DNA from: Pseudomonadota bacterium
GTDB lineage: Bacteria; Pseudomonadota; Gammaproteobacteria; Burkholderiales; Burkholderiaceae_E
Direction: 5' to 3'
NCBI GenBank assembly: GCA_023389055.1
Contig: JAEWFA010000035.1
Coordinates: forward strand, 1 to 64,000
DNA length: 64,000 bases
A model generated the notes under the pieces. It was not told the origin of the DNA, searched no databases, and saw nothing but the letters and a program-made list of their open reading frames with translations. The number at the start of each line of letters is the position of its first letter. The stretch's first letter is position 1. Below are positions 10,109 through 18,369 of the stretch, one piece after another. Both the position numbers and the translations under genes were made by a program.

Positions 10109-11899
10109 ATGGCCGAGGCCCTGAACAACCTGTCGAACAACCTGCCGCGGCGCAAGTTCGATGCCGTCATCATCGGCGCCGGCGGCGCCGGCATGCGCTG
10201 CTCGGTGCAGCTGGCCGAGGCCGGCTACGACGTCGCCGTGCTGTCGAAAGTGTTTCCCACGCGCTCGCACACGGTCGCTGCGCAGGGCGGCATCGGCGCG
10301 TCGCTGGGCAACATGAGCGAGGACAACTGGTACTGGCACATGTTCGACACCGTCAAGGGGTCGGACTACCTCGGCGACCAGGACGCCATCGAGTTCATGT
10401 GCCGCGAGGCGCCGAAGGTCGTCTACGAGCTCGAGCACTTCGGGATGCCCTTCGACCGCAACCCCGACGGCACGATCTACCAGCGTCCCTTCGGCGGCCA
10501 CACGGCGAACTTCGGCGAGAAACCGGTGCAACGGGCGTGCGCGGCGGCCGACCGTACCGGCCACGCGATGCTGCACACGCTGTACCAGCGCAACGTGCGT
10601 GCGCACACGCAGTTCTTCGTCGAGTGGATGGCGCTCGACATCATCCGCGACGCCGACGGCGACTGCGTCGGCGTGGTCGCCCTCGAGATGGAAACGGGCG
10701 AAGTGATGATCCTCGAGGCGAAGGTAACCGTCTTCGCCACCGGCGGGGCCGGCCGCATCTGGCAGGCGTCCACCAATGCGTTCATCAACACGGGCGACGG
10801 CCTGGGCATGGCGGCCCGCGCCGGCATCCCGCTGGAGGATCTCGAATTCTGGCAGTTCCATCCCACCGGCGTGGCCGGCGCCGGCGTGCTCATCACCGAG
10901 GGCGTGCGCGGCGAGGGCGGAATCCTGCTGAACAAGGACGGCGAGCGCTTCATGGAGCGCTATGCGCCCACGCTGAAGGATCTCGCCCCGCGCGACTTCG
11001 TCTCGCGCTCGATGGACCAGGAAATCAAGGAAGGTCGCGGCTGCGGTCCCGACGCCGACTACGTCCTGCTCAAGCTCGACCACCTCGGCGCCGACACGAT
11101 CATGAAGCGCCTGCCGTCGATCCGCGAGATCGCGATCAAGTTCGCCAACGTCGACCCGATCAAGGATCCGATCCCGGTCGTGCCCACCGCGCATTACCAG
11201 ATGGGCGGCATTCCGGCGAACTACCACGGGCAGGTCGTCGCGCCGAAGGGCGGCAATCCCGAGACGGTGGTCGGCGGGCTGTACGCGGTCGGCGAATGCG
11301 CGTGCGTGTCGGTGCACGGTGCGAACCGCCTCGGCACGAATTCGCTGCTCGACCTCGTCGTCTTCGGACGCGCGGCCGGCAACCACATCATCGCCTCGAA
11401 GCTGCGCGAGCGCAGCCACAAGCCGCTGCCGCGTGACGCCGGCGACGCCGCGCTGGCGCGCCTGGCGCGGCTGGACGCGTCGACTTCCGGCGAGAACACG
11501 CAGCAGGTCTCCAACGACATCCGCCGGGCGATCCAGGCGCACTGCGGCGTGTTCCGCACGAGCGCGCTGCTCCAGGAGGGCGTGCAGCAGATCGACCAGA
11601 TCGCGCGCCGCGTGGAGTCGCTGTACATCGCAGACAAGTCGCGCGTGTTCAACACCGCGCGCGTCGAGGCGCTCGAGCTGCACAACCTGATCGAGGTCGC
11701 CCGCGCCACCGTCGTCTCGGCGGCCGCGCGCAAGGAAAGCCGCGGCGCCCACGCGCTGCAGGACCATCCCGAACGCGACGACGTCGACTGGCTCAAGCAC
11801 ACGCTCTGGTATTCCGAAGGCAACCGCCTCGAGTACAAGCCGGTGCACATGAAGCCGCTGACGGTGGACAGCTTCCAGCCGAAAGCGCGCACCTTCTGA
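10109..11899 (+). CDS. sdhA: Succinate dehydrogenase flavoprotein subunit SdhA
   Basis: Catalytic flavoprotein of complex II, 596 aa. The FAD dinucleotide-binding motif GAGGAG is at residues 23-28, and His54 in TRSHTVAAQGG is the expected site of covalent FAD. HPTGVAGAGVLITEG and the C-terminal SLLDLVVFGRAAG follow the family pattern. ATG 10109 was chosen because it is 2 nt after the sdhD stop codon and gives the usual length. The SdhE flavinylation factor is encoded three genes downstream counting sdhA as the first. Confidence 0.97.
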   Translation: MAEALNNLSNNLPRRKFDAVIIGAGGAGMRCSVQLAEAGYDVAVLSKVFPTRSHTVAAQGGIGASLGNMSEDNWYWHMFDTVKGSDYLGDQDAIEFMCREAPKVVYELEHFGMPFDRNPDGTIYQRPFGGHTANFGEKPVQRACAAADRTGHAMLHTLYQRNVRAHTQFFVEWMALDIIRDADGDCVGVVALEMETGEVMILEAKVTVFATGGAGRIWQASTNAFINTGDGLGMAARAGIPLEDLEFWQFHPTGVAGAGVLITEGVRGEGGILLNKDGERFMERYAPTLKDLAPRDFVSRSMDQEIKEGRGCGPDADYVLLKLDHLGADTIMKRLPSIREIAIKFANVDPIKDPIPVVPTAHYQMGGIPANYHGQVVAPKGGNPETVVGGLYAVGECACVSVHGANRLGTNSLLDLVVFGRAAGNHIIASKLRERSHKPLPRDAGDAALARLARLDASTSGENTQQVSNDIRRAIQAHCGVFRTSALLQEGVQQIDQIARRVESLYIADKSRVFNTARVEALELHNLIEVARATVVSAAARKESRGAHALQDHPERDDVDWLKHTLWYSEGNRLEYKPVHMKPLTVDSFQPKARTF

Positions 11900-11933
11900 A
11901 ACCGATTTCCGTCCCGAAGAGCGCAGGAGAGCC

Positions 11934-12692
11934 ATGAGCGCAGTCCTCGAACCCGCGGTGAAACCGCCGCAGCCCGCACTGGGCAAGCGCACCGTGCGGT
12001 TCTCGATCTATCGTTACGACCCGGACAAGGACGCGCGTCCGTACATGCAGCCGCTGGAGATCGCGCTGGAACCCGGCGACAAGATGCTGCTCGACGCGCT
12101 GATCCGCATCAAGCAGAGCGACGACGACTCGCTCGCCTTCCGGCGCTCGTGCCGCGAAGGCGTCTGCGGTTCCGACGCGATGAACATCAACGGCAAGAAC
12201 GGGCTGGCCTGCATCACGAACCTGCGCGACCTGGAAGAGCCGATCGTCCTGCGACCGCTGCCCGGGCTGCCGGTGGTGCGCGACCTGATCGTCGACATGA
12301 CGCAGTTCTTCAAGCAGTACCACTCGATCAAGCCGTACCTGATCAACGACACGCCGCCGCCCGAGAAGGAGCGGTTGCAGTCGCCCGAGGAGCGCGAGGA
12401 GCTCAACGGCCTGTACGAGTGCATCCTGTGTGCATGCTGCTCCACCGCGTGTCCCTCGTTCTGGTGGAATCCCGACAAGTTCGTCGGGCCGGCCGGCCTG
12501 CTGCAGGCGTACCGTTTCATTGCCGACAGCCGCGACGAGGCGACGTCCGAGCGGCTCGACGACCTGAACGATCCGTACCGGTTGTTCCGCTGCCGATCGA
12601 TCATGAACTGCGTCGACGTCTGCCCGAAGGGCCTGAACCCCACGCGCGCGATCAACAAGATCAAGGACCTGCTGGTCCGGCGCTCGGTCTGA
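11934..12692 (+). CDS. sdhB: Succinate dehydrogenase iron-sulfur subunit SdhB
   Basis: Electron-transfer subunit of complex II, 252 aa. The [2Fe-2S] site uses C73, C78, D81 and C93 (SCREGVCGSD ... GLAC). The [4Fe-4S] motif begins at C163 (CILCACCSTAC), and the last cysteine cluster is CRSIMNCVDVCPKG. The family length is about 235-250, so there is a slight N-terminal extension of Pro/Ala-rich residues. It follows sdhA by 34 nt with AGGAGA upstream of the start codon. Confidence 0.96.
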   Translation: MSAVLEPAVKPPQPALGKRTVRFSIYRYDPDKDARPYMQPLEIALEPGDKMLLDALIRIKQSDDDSLAFRRSCREGVCGSDAMNINGKNGLACITNLRDLEEPIVLRPLPGLPVVRDLIVDMTQFFKQYHSIKPYLINDTPPPEKERLQSPEEREELNGLYECILCACCSTACPSFWWNPDKFVGPAGLLQAYRFIADSRDEATSERLDDLNDPYRLFRCRSIMNCVDVCPKGLNPTRAINKIKDLLVRRSV

Positions 12693-12709
12693 GCGACGCG
12701 GGGCGTGTC

Positions 12710-12973
12710 GTGCCTGCCGACCCGAAGGCCGAAGCGCAGCGCCGATTGCGCTGGCGGTCGCGCCGCGGACTGCTCGAGAACGACCTCGTTCTCGAGCGCT
12801 TCTTCGCACGTCACGGCGACGAGATCGACGAAACTCTGGCGCAGGGCCTCGACGTGCTGCTCGAGCTGCCCGACGGCGAGCTGCTCGACCTGATCCTGCG
12901 TCGCATCGAGCCGCAGGGCGAAGCCGACACGCCGGCGGCGCGACGAGTGCTCGAGATGCTGCGCGAATGCTGA
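12710..12973 (+). CDS. sdhE: FAD assembly factor SdhE
   Basis: Small helical protein of 87 aa from GTG 12710, which sits 17 nt after the sdhB stop codon. The core RGLLENDLVLERFF contains the RGxxE motif that SdhE uses to dock onto SdhA during covalent flavinylation. Its place between sdhB and gltA is the usual one in Burkholderiales. No ATG occurs early enough in the frame, so a GTG start is needed to include the conserved N-terminal helix. Confidence 0.9.
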   Translation: MPADPKAEAQRRLRWRSRRGLLENDLVLERFFARHGDEIDETLAQGLDVLLELPDGELLDLILRRIEPQGEADTPAARRVLEMLREC

Positions 12974-12994
12974 GGCTCGACGAAGCATCGAGCC
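12974..12994 (+). terminator. Hairpin between sdhE and gltA (no U tract)
   Basis: GGCTCGA and TCGAGCC form a perfect 7-bp stem around a 7-nt loop, starting directly after the sdhE stop codon. No T-run follows, so it is not a classical intrinsic terminator. It may stabilise the sdh mRNA 3' end or lower read-through into gltA, which starts 38 nt further on. Confidence 0.4.
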
Positions 12995-13031
12995 GCTGCC
13001 GCGGAACTCCTAAGATTCGAGGAAGAACCTG

Positions 13032-14339
13032 ATGAAAGAGCAGAGCAAGGCAACGCTGTCGTTCCCGGACGGCACCGCACCCGTCGAGCTGCCGATCTAC
13101 TCGGGAACGGTCGGGCCGCAGGTCGTCGACATTCGCAAGCTCTACGGCCAGACCGGCCGCTTCACTTTCGACCCCGGCTTCATGTCGACGGCGGCCTGCG
13201 AGTCGAAGATCACCTACATCGACGGCGACAAGGGCGAGCTGCTGTATCGCGGCTACCCCATCGAGCAGCTCGCCGAGCAGTGCGACTACCTGCAGACCTG
13301 CTACCTGCTGCTCAACGGCGAGTTGCCCGACGACGAGCAGCGGCGCGACTTCGAGAATCGTGTCACCAACCACACGATGGTGCACGAGCAGATGACGCGC
13401 TTCCTGCAGGGCTTTCGGCGCGATGCCCACCCGATGGCGGTGCTCGTCGGCATGGTCGGGGCGCTGTCGGCGTTCTATCACGACTCGCTCGACATCAACG
13501 ACCCGGAGCACCGCTTCGTCTCGGCGATCCGCCTGATCGCCAAGATGCCGACGCTCGTGGCGATGGCCTACAAGTACTCGATGGGCCAGCCGTTCATGTA
13601 TCCGCTGAACCGGCTGTCGTATTCGGCGAACTTCATGCGGATGATGTTCGGTACCCCGTGCGAGGAGTACGAGCCGAACGACGTCCTCGTGCGCGCGCTC
13701 GATCGCATCCTGATCCTGCACGCCGACCACGAGCAGAACGCGTCCACCTCCACGGTGCGGCTGGCGGGTTCGTCGGGCGCGAACCCCTTCGCCTGCATCG
13801 CGGCGGGCATCGCCACGCTGTGGGGGCCGGCGCACGGCGGCGCCAACGAGGCGTCGCTGCTGATGCTGCGCGACATCCAGCGCCAGGGCGGAATCGAGCG
13901 CATCGGCGAGTTCATCGAGAAGGTCAAGGACAAGCACTCGAACGTCAAGCTGATGGGCTTCGGGCATCGGGTCTACAAGAACTACGACCCGCGCGCGAAG
14001 CTGATGCGCGAGACCTGCTACGAGGTGCTGGGCGAACTGGGCCTGCACGACGATCCGCTCTTTGCGCTGGCGATGAAGCTGGAGAAGATCGCGCTCGAGG
14101 ACGACTACTTCGTCCAGCGCAAGCTCTACCCGAACGTCGATTTCTATTCCGGCATCGTGCAGAAGGCGCTCGGGATTCCCACCGAGATGTTCACGTGCAT
14201 CTTCGCGCTGGCGCGCACCGTCGGATGGATCGCGCAATGGGGCGAGATGATCGCCGATCCGGAACAGAAGATCGGGCGCCCGCGCCAGCTGTACACGGGA
14301 TATCCGCGGCGCGATGTTCCTGCTGCCGTGAAGGGTTGA
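13032..14339 (+). CDS. gltA: Citrate synthase (type II, hexameric)
   Basis: Citrate synthase of 435 aa, the length of NADH-sensitive type II enzymes, with the extra N-terminal beta domain (residues 1-60). Catalytic residues are His268 (GPAHGGANE), His312 (GFGHRVYKNYDPRAK) and Asp370 (NVDFYSG). An AGGA Shine-Dalgarno element lies about 8 nt upstream of the ATG. It closes the sdh-gltA block. The next TCA genes, odhA onward, are 7.7 kb away because other genes lie between. A G-rich heptamer array begins 5 nt after the stop codon. Confidence 0.97.
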   Translation: MKEQSKATLSFPDGTAPVELPIYSGTVGPQVVDIRKLYGQTGRFTFDPGFMSTAACESKITYIDGDKGELLYRGYPIEQLAEQCDYLQTCYLLLNGELPDDEQRRDFENRVTNHTMVHEQMTRFLQGFRRDAHPMAVLVGMVGALSAFYHDSLDINDPEHRFVSAIRLIAKMPTLVAMAYKYSMGQPFMYPLNRLSYSANFMRMMFGTPCEEYEPNDVLVRALDRILILHADHEQNASTSTVRLAGSSGANPFACIAAGIATLWGPAHGGANEASLLMLRDIQRQGGIERIGEFIEKVKDKHSNVKLMGFGHRVYKNYDPRAKLMRETCYEVLGELGLHDDPLFALAMKLEKIALEDDYFVQRKLYPNVDFYSGIVQKALGIPTEMFTCIFALARTVGWIAQWGEMIADPEQKIGRPRQLYTGYPRRDVPAAVKG

Positions 14340-14343
14340 GGAC

Positions 14344-14384
14344 GGGAAGGGGGAAGGGGGAAGGGGGAAGGGGGAAGGGGAAAA
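14344..14384 (+). repeat. Tandem AAGGGGG heptamer array after gltA
   Basis: About four to five direct copies of the heptamer AAGGGGG, with degenerate edges, start 5 nt after the gltA stop codon. The sense strand carries at least five runs of four or more G separated by AA, a strong G-quadruplex pattern. There are no inverted arms, unlike the arrays near 50 and 48600. Confidence 0.8.
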
Positions 14385-14401
14385 CCGGGCGGAGGGCGTC
14401 G

Positions 14402-15262
14402 ATGGCGGCGTCTCGAATGCAACGGGCAGACGCGGAGCCGGCGGCAGTTGCGGCGCCGATCGTGCGGCGCTTGCTGGTCGATCTCGAGCTGCCCTTCGCG
14501 CGCGACTGGTGCGGCGATCCTTTCCTGACGGCGCTGTTCGATGCGCTGTCGATGAGCTTTCCCGTCGGCGAGCAGTTCTTCATCGACTCGGTGCGCGCGG
14601 GGCTCGAACGCCTTCCCGCCGAGTGCAGCGCCGAGTTCGCCGCGCGCACGCGCGGCTTCATCGGGCAGGAGGCGACGCACCGGCGCATCCATTCGTTGTT
14701 CAACGAACAACTGCAGCGCCAGGGGCTCGTCAACGCGTGGGCGAAGCGCGCGCTGGTGCGCATCGGGTGGCTCGCCGACGCCGACCGACGGCACTGGCTG
14801 GCCGCGACGGCGGCCTACGAGCACTTCACGGCGATCCTCGCGCAGTGGCTGCTGCGTAACCCGCACGTCCTCGACGGCGCCGAACCGCGGCTGCGGACGA
14901 TGTGGCTGTGGCACAGCGCCGAGGAAACCGAGCACCGCAGCGTCGCCTTCGACCTCTATCACGCGATCGGCGGAGACCGGCGTTGGCGCCTGAAGTGGTT
15001 CCGTCGCGCGACGACGTTCTTTCTCGGCGACGTCACGCGGCAGACCGTGTCGAACCTGCGCCGAAGCGGCACGCTATGGCAGTGGCGTACCTGGCGTAGC
15101 GCGGCGCATCACCTGCTCGGCCGCGGCGGCCTCGTGCGCGAAACCTTCGGCCCGTGGCGCGAGTACTTCCGCGCCGACTTCCATCCCGATCGTCGGCCCG
15201 ACACGCTCGCGCAAACGTGGCTGCGCGAGAACGCCACCGACTACCGAGTGGTCCAACCCTGA
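14402..15262 (+). CDS. COG3687-type predicted metal-dependent hydrolase
   Basis: A 286-aa protein from ATG 14402, resembling the COG3687 / PF10118 family annotated as metal-dependent hydrolase. Conserved acid/histidine pairs are FIGQEATHRRIH (about residue 80), AAYEHFTAI (about 140) and WHSAEETEHRSVAFDLYH (about 170). Their spacing suggests a ferritin-like di-metal helical bundle. No biochemical role is established that I know of. It lies between the gltA repeat and the convergent kor genes, where Burkholderiales clusters usually go straight on to odhA. Confidence 0.72.
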   Translation: MAASRMQRADAEPAAVAAPIVRRLLVDLELPFARDWCGDPFLTALFDALSMSFPVGEQFFIDSVRAGLERLPAECSAEFAARTRGFIGQEATHRRIHSLFNEQLQRQGLVNAWAKRALVRIGWLADADRRHWLAATAAYEHFTAILAQWLLRNPHVLDGAEPRLRTMWLWHSAEETEHRSVAFDLYHAIGGDRRWRLKWFRRATTFFLGDVTRQTVSNLRRSGTLWQWRTWRSAAHHLLGRGGLVRETFGPWREYFRADFHPDRRPDTLAQTWLRENATDYRVVQP

Positions 15263-15354
15263 GGACGGCAGCAGGCTCTTCGCCCTTCACGACAGCGGAC
15301 AGCCGCGGGCGGGTCGGCGTCTGCCGCCTGGTGGGCAGCGCCTCGACCGCTCTC

Positions 15355-16410
15355 TCATCGCAACGACGCGTTAAGCCGCTCGAGCGCCGCGCTGCCCGGG
15401 CAAAGCGCCGCCTCGTCGAGCGTGTTCAGCGGCGCTTCGGTGGTTCCGAGGCGGTCGTGCAAGTCGCCCGCCTCGGGGTCGACGTAGAGCAGGCCGGTGA
15501 GCAGTTCGCCGCGTGCGTGGTGCTCGAGCACGCGGTTCATCGCGGCGAGGCGATCGCGCGGGTCGAAGTCGAGCTCGAGCCTGCGCAGCCGCAACATCGA
15601 CCCGTCCTGCTGCGCGATCTCGATGATCGCCCCCGGCGCGCACGCGGCAGTGATCTCGTCGCGCCGCGGGACGAATTCGATCCGGTTGGCGGCCTCGTTG
15701 TGCGCGCGCACGTAGTCGTAGCTGCGGGTGCTGCCGAGGTGGTTGTTGAACGCCACGCACGGACTGACGACGTCGACGAGCGAGGCGCCCCGGTGCCGGA
15801 TCGCTCCTTCGATCAACGGCACGAGTTGCGCCTTGTCGCCGGAGAATCCGCGCGCCACGTAGGTGGCTCCCAGCTGCAATGCGAGTGCGGCGAGGTCGAT
15901 TCCGGTGTCCTCGTTGGCAATGCCCCGCTTGGACTTCGAACCGCGATCGGCGGTGGCCGAGAACTGCCCCTTCGTGAGGCCGTAGACGCCGTTGTTCTCG
16001 ACGATGTACGTCATGTCGACTCCGCGGCGCATGGCGTGGGCGAACTGGCCCAGGCCGATCGAGGCGGAGTCGCCGTCGCCCGAAACGCCCAGGTAGACGA
16101 GCGTGCGGTTCGCGAGGTTGGCGCCGGTGAGCACCGAAGGCATGCGCCCGTGCACGGAGTTGAAGCCGTGCGAATGCCCGAGGAAGTAATCGGTGGTCTT
16201 CGACGAGCAGCCGATCCCCGAGAGCTTCGCGACTCGGTGCGGCTCGACGTCGAGCGACCAGCACGCCTGCACGATCGCCGCCGAGATCGAGTCGTGGCCG
16301 CAGCCGGCGCACAGCGTCGAGACGCGTCCTTCGTAGTCGCGCCTCGTGTAGCCGAGTCGGTTCTTCGGCAGCGCCGGATGGTGCAGGGCGGGCTTGGCGA
16401 CGTAGGTCAT
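15355..16410 (-). CDS. korB: 2-oxoacid:ferredoxin oxidoreductase beta subunit (KorB-like)
   Basis: Thiamine-diphosphate subunit of a 2-oxoacid:ferredoxin oxidoreductase, 351 aa. CAGCGH (34-39), Cys68 in GIGCSS and Cys197-region VSPCVAFN fit the [4Fe-4S] ligands of the family. GDGDSASIG (111-119) to VENN (137-140) is the ThDP/Mg motif. The family oxidatively decarboxylates 2-oxoglutarate or a related 2-oxoacid to acyl-CoA; specificity cannot be read directly. It is last in the minus-strand run korC-korA-korB, 36 nt after korA. Confidence 0.9.
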   Translation of the reverse strand: MTYVAKPALHHPALPKNRLGYTRRDYEGRVSTLCAGCGHDSISAAIVQACWSLDVEPHRVAKLSGIGCSSKTTDYFLGHSHGFNSVHGRMPSVLTGANLANRTLVYLGVSGDGDSASIGLGQFAHAMRRGVDMTYIVENNGVYGLTKGQFSATADRGSKSKRGIANEDTGIDLAALALQLGATYVARGFSGDKAQLVPLIEGAIRHRGASLVDVVSPCVAFNNHLGSTRSYDYVRAHNEAANRIEFVPRRDEITAACAPGAIIEIAQQDGSMLRLRRLELDFDPRDRLAAMNRVLEHHARGELLTGLLYVDPEAGDLHDRLGTTEAPLNTLDEAALCPGSAALERLNASLR

Positions 16411-16446
16411 CGGTCGTTCCGCGGTCGATGCGCTGGTACAGCGGTG

Positions 16447-18369
16447 TCAGGCGACGCGCCCGCGCGCGCCGGTCGCAGCGGCAGGGCTGCTCGCCGCTGC
16501 GGGAGCGCTGCTCCTGGCAGTGCGCGCCGCGCGTCGATCCAGTGGCCGCACGTTGCCTGCCGCCAGGCGCTCGGCGATCGCGTCGGCGATGAAACGGGCG
16601 GTGATCGGCGTACCGTCGTAGTGCAGCACTGCATGAAGGTGCGAAGGGTCGACGTCGAGTTCGTTCACGAGCATCGTTCGCATCTGCGCATCGCGATTCT
16701 GTTCGACGACGAACACCGTCTCGTGCGCTTCGATGAAGCGTGCGACCTCGTCGCCGAACGGGAAGGCGCGGATACGCAGCGTGTCGAGCTCGCAGCCGAT
16801 CGCTTGCAGCGACTCGATCGCCTCGGCCATCGCCGGGCTGGTCGACCCGTAGTAGATCGCACCGATCGCGGAGGGCGCCGCGGCTGCGGCGCGCCGCTCG
16901 ATGGCCTGCGGAACGAACGCCTTGGCCGTCTCGAGCTTGCGCAGCAGCCGCTGCACGTTCTCGACGTAGTCGGCCCCGCGCTCGGAGTAGCGCGCGTACG
17001 CGTTCTTCGTCGTTCCGCGCGTGAAATAGGCACCCTTCGTCGGATGCGCGCCCGGGAGCGTGCGGTATGCGATCCCGTCGCCGTCGACGTCGAGGTAGCG
17101 CCCGAACTCGACACCGGCCTCGAGTTCTTCGGCGCGCATCACCTTGCCGCGATCGTAGCGACGCGCGTCGTCCCAGGCGAACGGCGCGCACAGCCGCTGG
17201 TTCATGCCGATGTCCAGGTCGGTCATCACGAACACCGGCGTCTGCAGGCGGTCGGCGAGGTCGAGCGCAGTTGCCGCGAAATCGAAGCACTCGCGCGGAT
17301 CTTCGGGGAAAAGCAGCACGTGCTTGGTGTCGCCGTGCGACGCGTAGGCGCAGGCGAGCAGGTCGGACTGCTGCGTTCGCGTCGGCATCCCGGTGGAGGG
17401 GCCGCCGCGCTGCACGTCGACGATCGTGACCGGAATCTCGGCGAAGTAGGCAAGCCCGATGAACTCGGTCATCAGCGAAATGCCCGGGCCGGAGGTGGCG
17501 GTGAAAGAGCGCGCGCCGTTCCAGCCGGCGCCCACGACGACGCCCACCGCCGCGAGTTCGTCCTCCGCCTGGACGATCGCGTAGCGCCGCTCGCCGGTGT
17601 CCGGATCGACGCGCAGCTTCGCGCAGTAGCGCGTGAACGCGTCGGCCACCGACGACGACGGCGTGATCGGGTACCAGGCGCACACCGTCGCGCCGCCGTA
17701 GACGAAGCCCAGTGCGAGCGCCGAGTTGCCGTCGATGAAGATGCGATCGCCCACCTGCGCGGTGCGACGCGCGCGCAGCCCGATCGCGTTCTCCAGATTC
17801 TCCTCGGCGTAGCGCCAGCCCTTGCGGAACGCGTCGAGGTTGGGCTTGAGCAGCTTCTCCTTGCCGCGATACTGCTCGCCGATCAGCTCGGCGACGACCG
17901 CCGGATCGAGCCCCATCAGCGCGCCGAGCACGCCGACGTACATGATGTTCTTCAACAACTGGCGCTCGCGCGGGTCGTCGTAGGCCGCGTTGCACATCCG
18001 GGTGAGCGGCACGCCGATCGTGCTCACGTCGGCGCGAAATTTCGACGCCGGGATCGGACGGGTGCTGTCGTAGAGCAGGTAGCCGCCGGGCTCGATCGAG
18101 GCGACGTCGGCTTCCCACGTCTGCGGGTTCATCGCCACCATCAGGTCGATGCCGCCGCGCCTGCCCAGGTGGCCGCGTTCGGTCACGCGTACTTCGTACC
18201 AGGTGGGAAGGCCCTGGATGTTCGACGGGAAGATGTTGCGCGGACTGACCGGCACGCCCATGCGCAGGAAGCTGCGCGCGAACAGTTCGTTGGCCGATGC
18301 CGACCCGGAACCGTTGACGTTGGCGAACTGGACGACGAAGTCGTTGACCGCCTCGATTCTCGTCGTCAT
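16447..18369 (-). CDS. korA: 2-oxoacid:ferredoxin oxidoreductase alpha subunit with fused gamma domain (KorA-like)
   Basis: A 640-aa subunit with an N-terminal gamma domain (FANVNGSGSASANELFARS to about residue 195) fused to the pyrimidine-binding alpha domain (YPITPSSSVADAF, SGPGISLMTEFIGLAYF, QRGGPSTGMPTRTQQSD) and a C-terminal domain holding EQNRDAQM. This gamma-alpha fusion is the KorA arrangement. The last 30 residues are low-complexity Ala/Arg. Its ATG overlaps the stop of the upstream flavoprotein gene (TGATG), so the two are translationally coupled. Confidence 0.9.
   Translation of the reverse strand: MTTRIEAVNDFVVQFANVNGSGSASANELFARSFLRMGVPVSPRNIFPSNIQGLPTWYEVRVTERGHLGRRGGIDLMVAMNPQTWEADVASIEPGGYLLYDSTRPIPASKFRADVSTIGVPLTRMCNAAYDDPRERQLLKNIMYVGVLGALMGLDPAVVAELIGEQYRGKEKLLKPNLDAFRKGWRYAEENLENAIGLRARRTAQVGDRIFIDGNSALALGFVYGGATVCAWYPITPSSSVADAFTRYCAKLRVDPDTGERRYAIVQAEDELAAVGVVVGAGWNGARSFTATSGPGISLMTEFIGLAYFAEIPVTIVDVQRGGPSTGMPTRTQQSDLLACAYASHGDTKHVLLFPEDPRECFDFAATALDLADRLQTPVFVMTDLDIGMNQRLCAPFAWDDARRYDRGKVMRAEELEAGVEFGRYLDVDGDGIAYRTLPGAHPTKGAYFTRGTTKNAYARYSERGADYVENVQRLLRKLETAKAFVPQAIERRAAAAAPSAIGAIYYGSTSPAMAEAIESLQAIGCELDTLRIRAFPFGDEVARFIEAHETVFVVEQNRDAQMRTMLVNELDVDPSHLHAVLHYDGTPITARFIADAIAERLAAGNVRPLDRRAARTARSSAPAAASSPAAATGARGRVA

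Noticed and set aside
10067..11992. 641-codon minus-strand frame opposite sdhA
   Set aside because: Same length as sdhA only because of codon structure. The translation is His/Arg/Val-rich without motifs.
13032..14339. A second 2-methylcitrate synthase
   Set aside because: The 435-aa length, the N-terminal domain and the place after sdhCDAB-sdhE indicate type II citrate synthase GltA.
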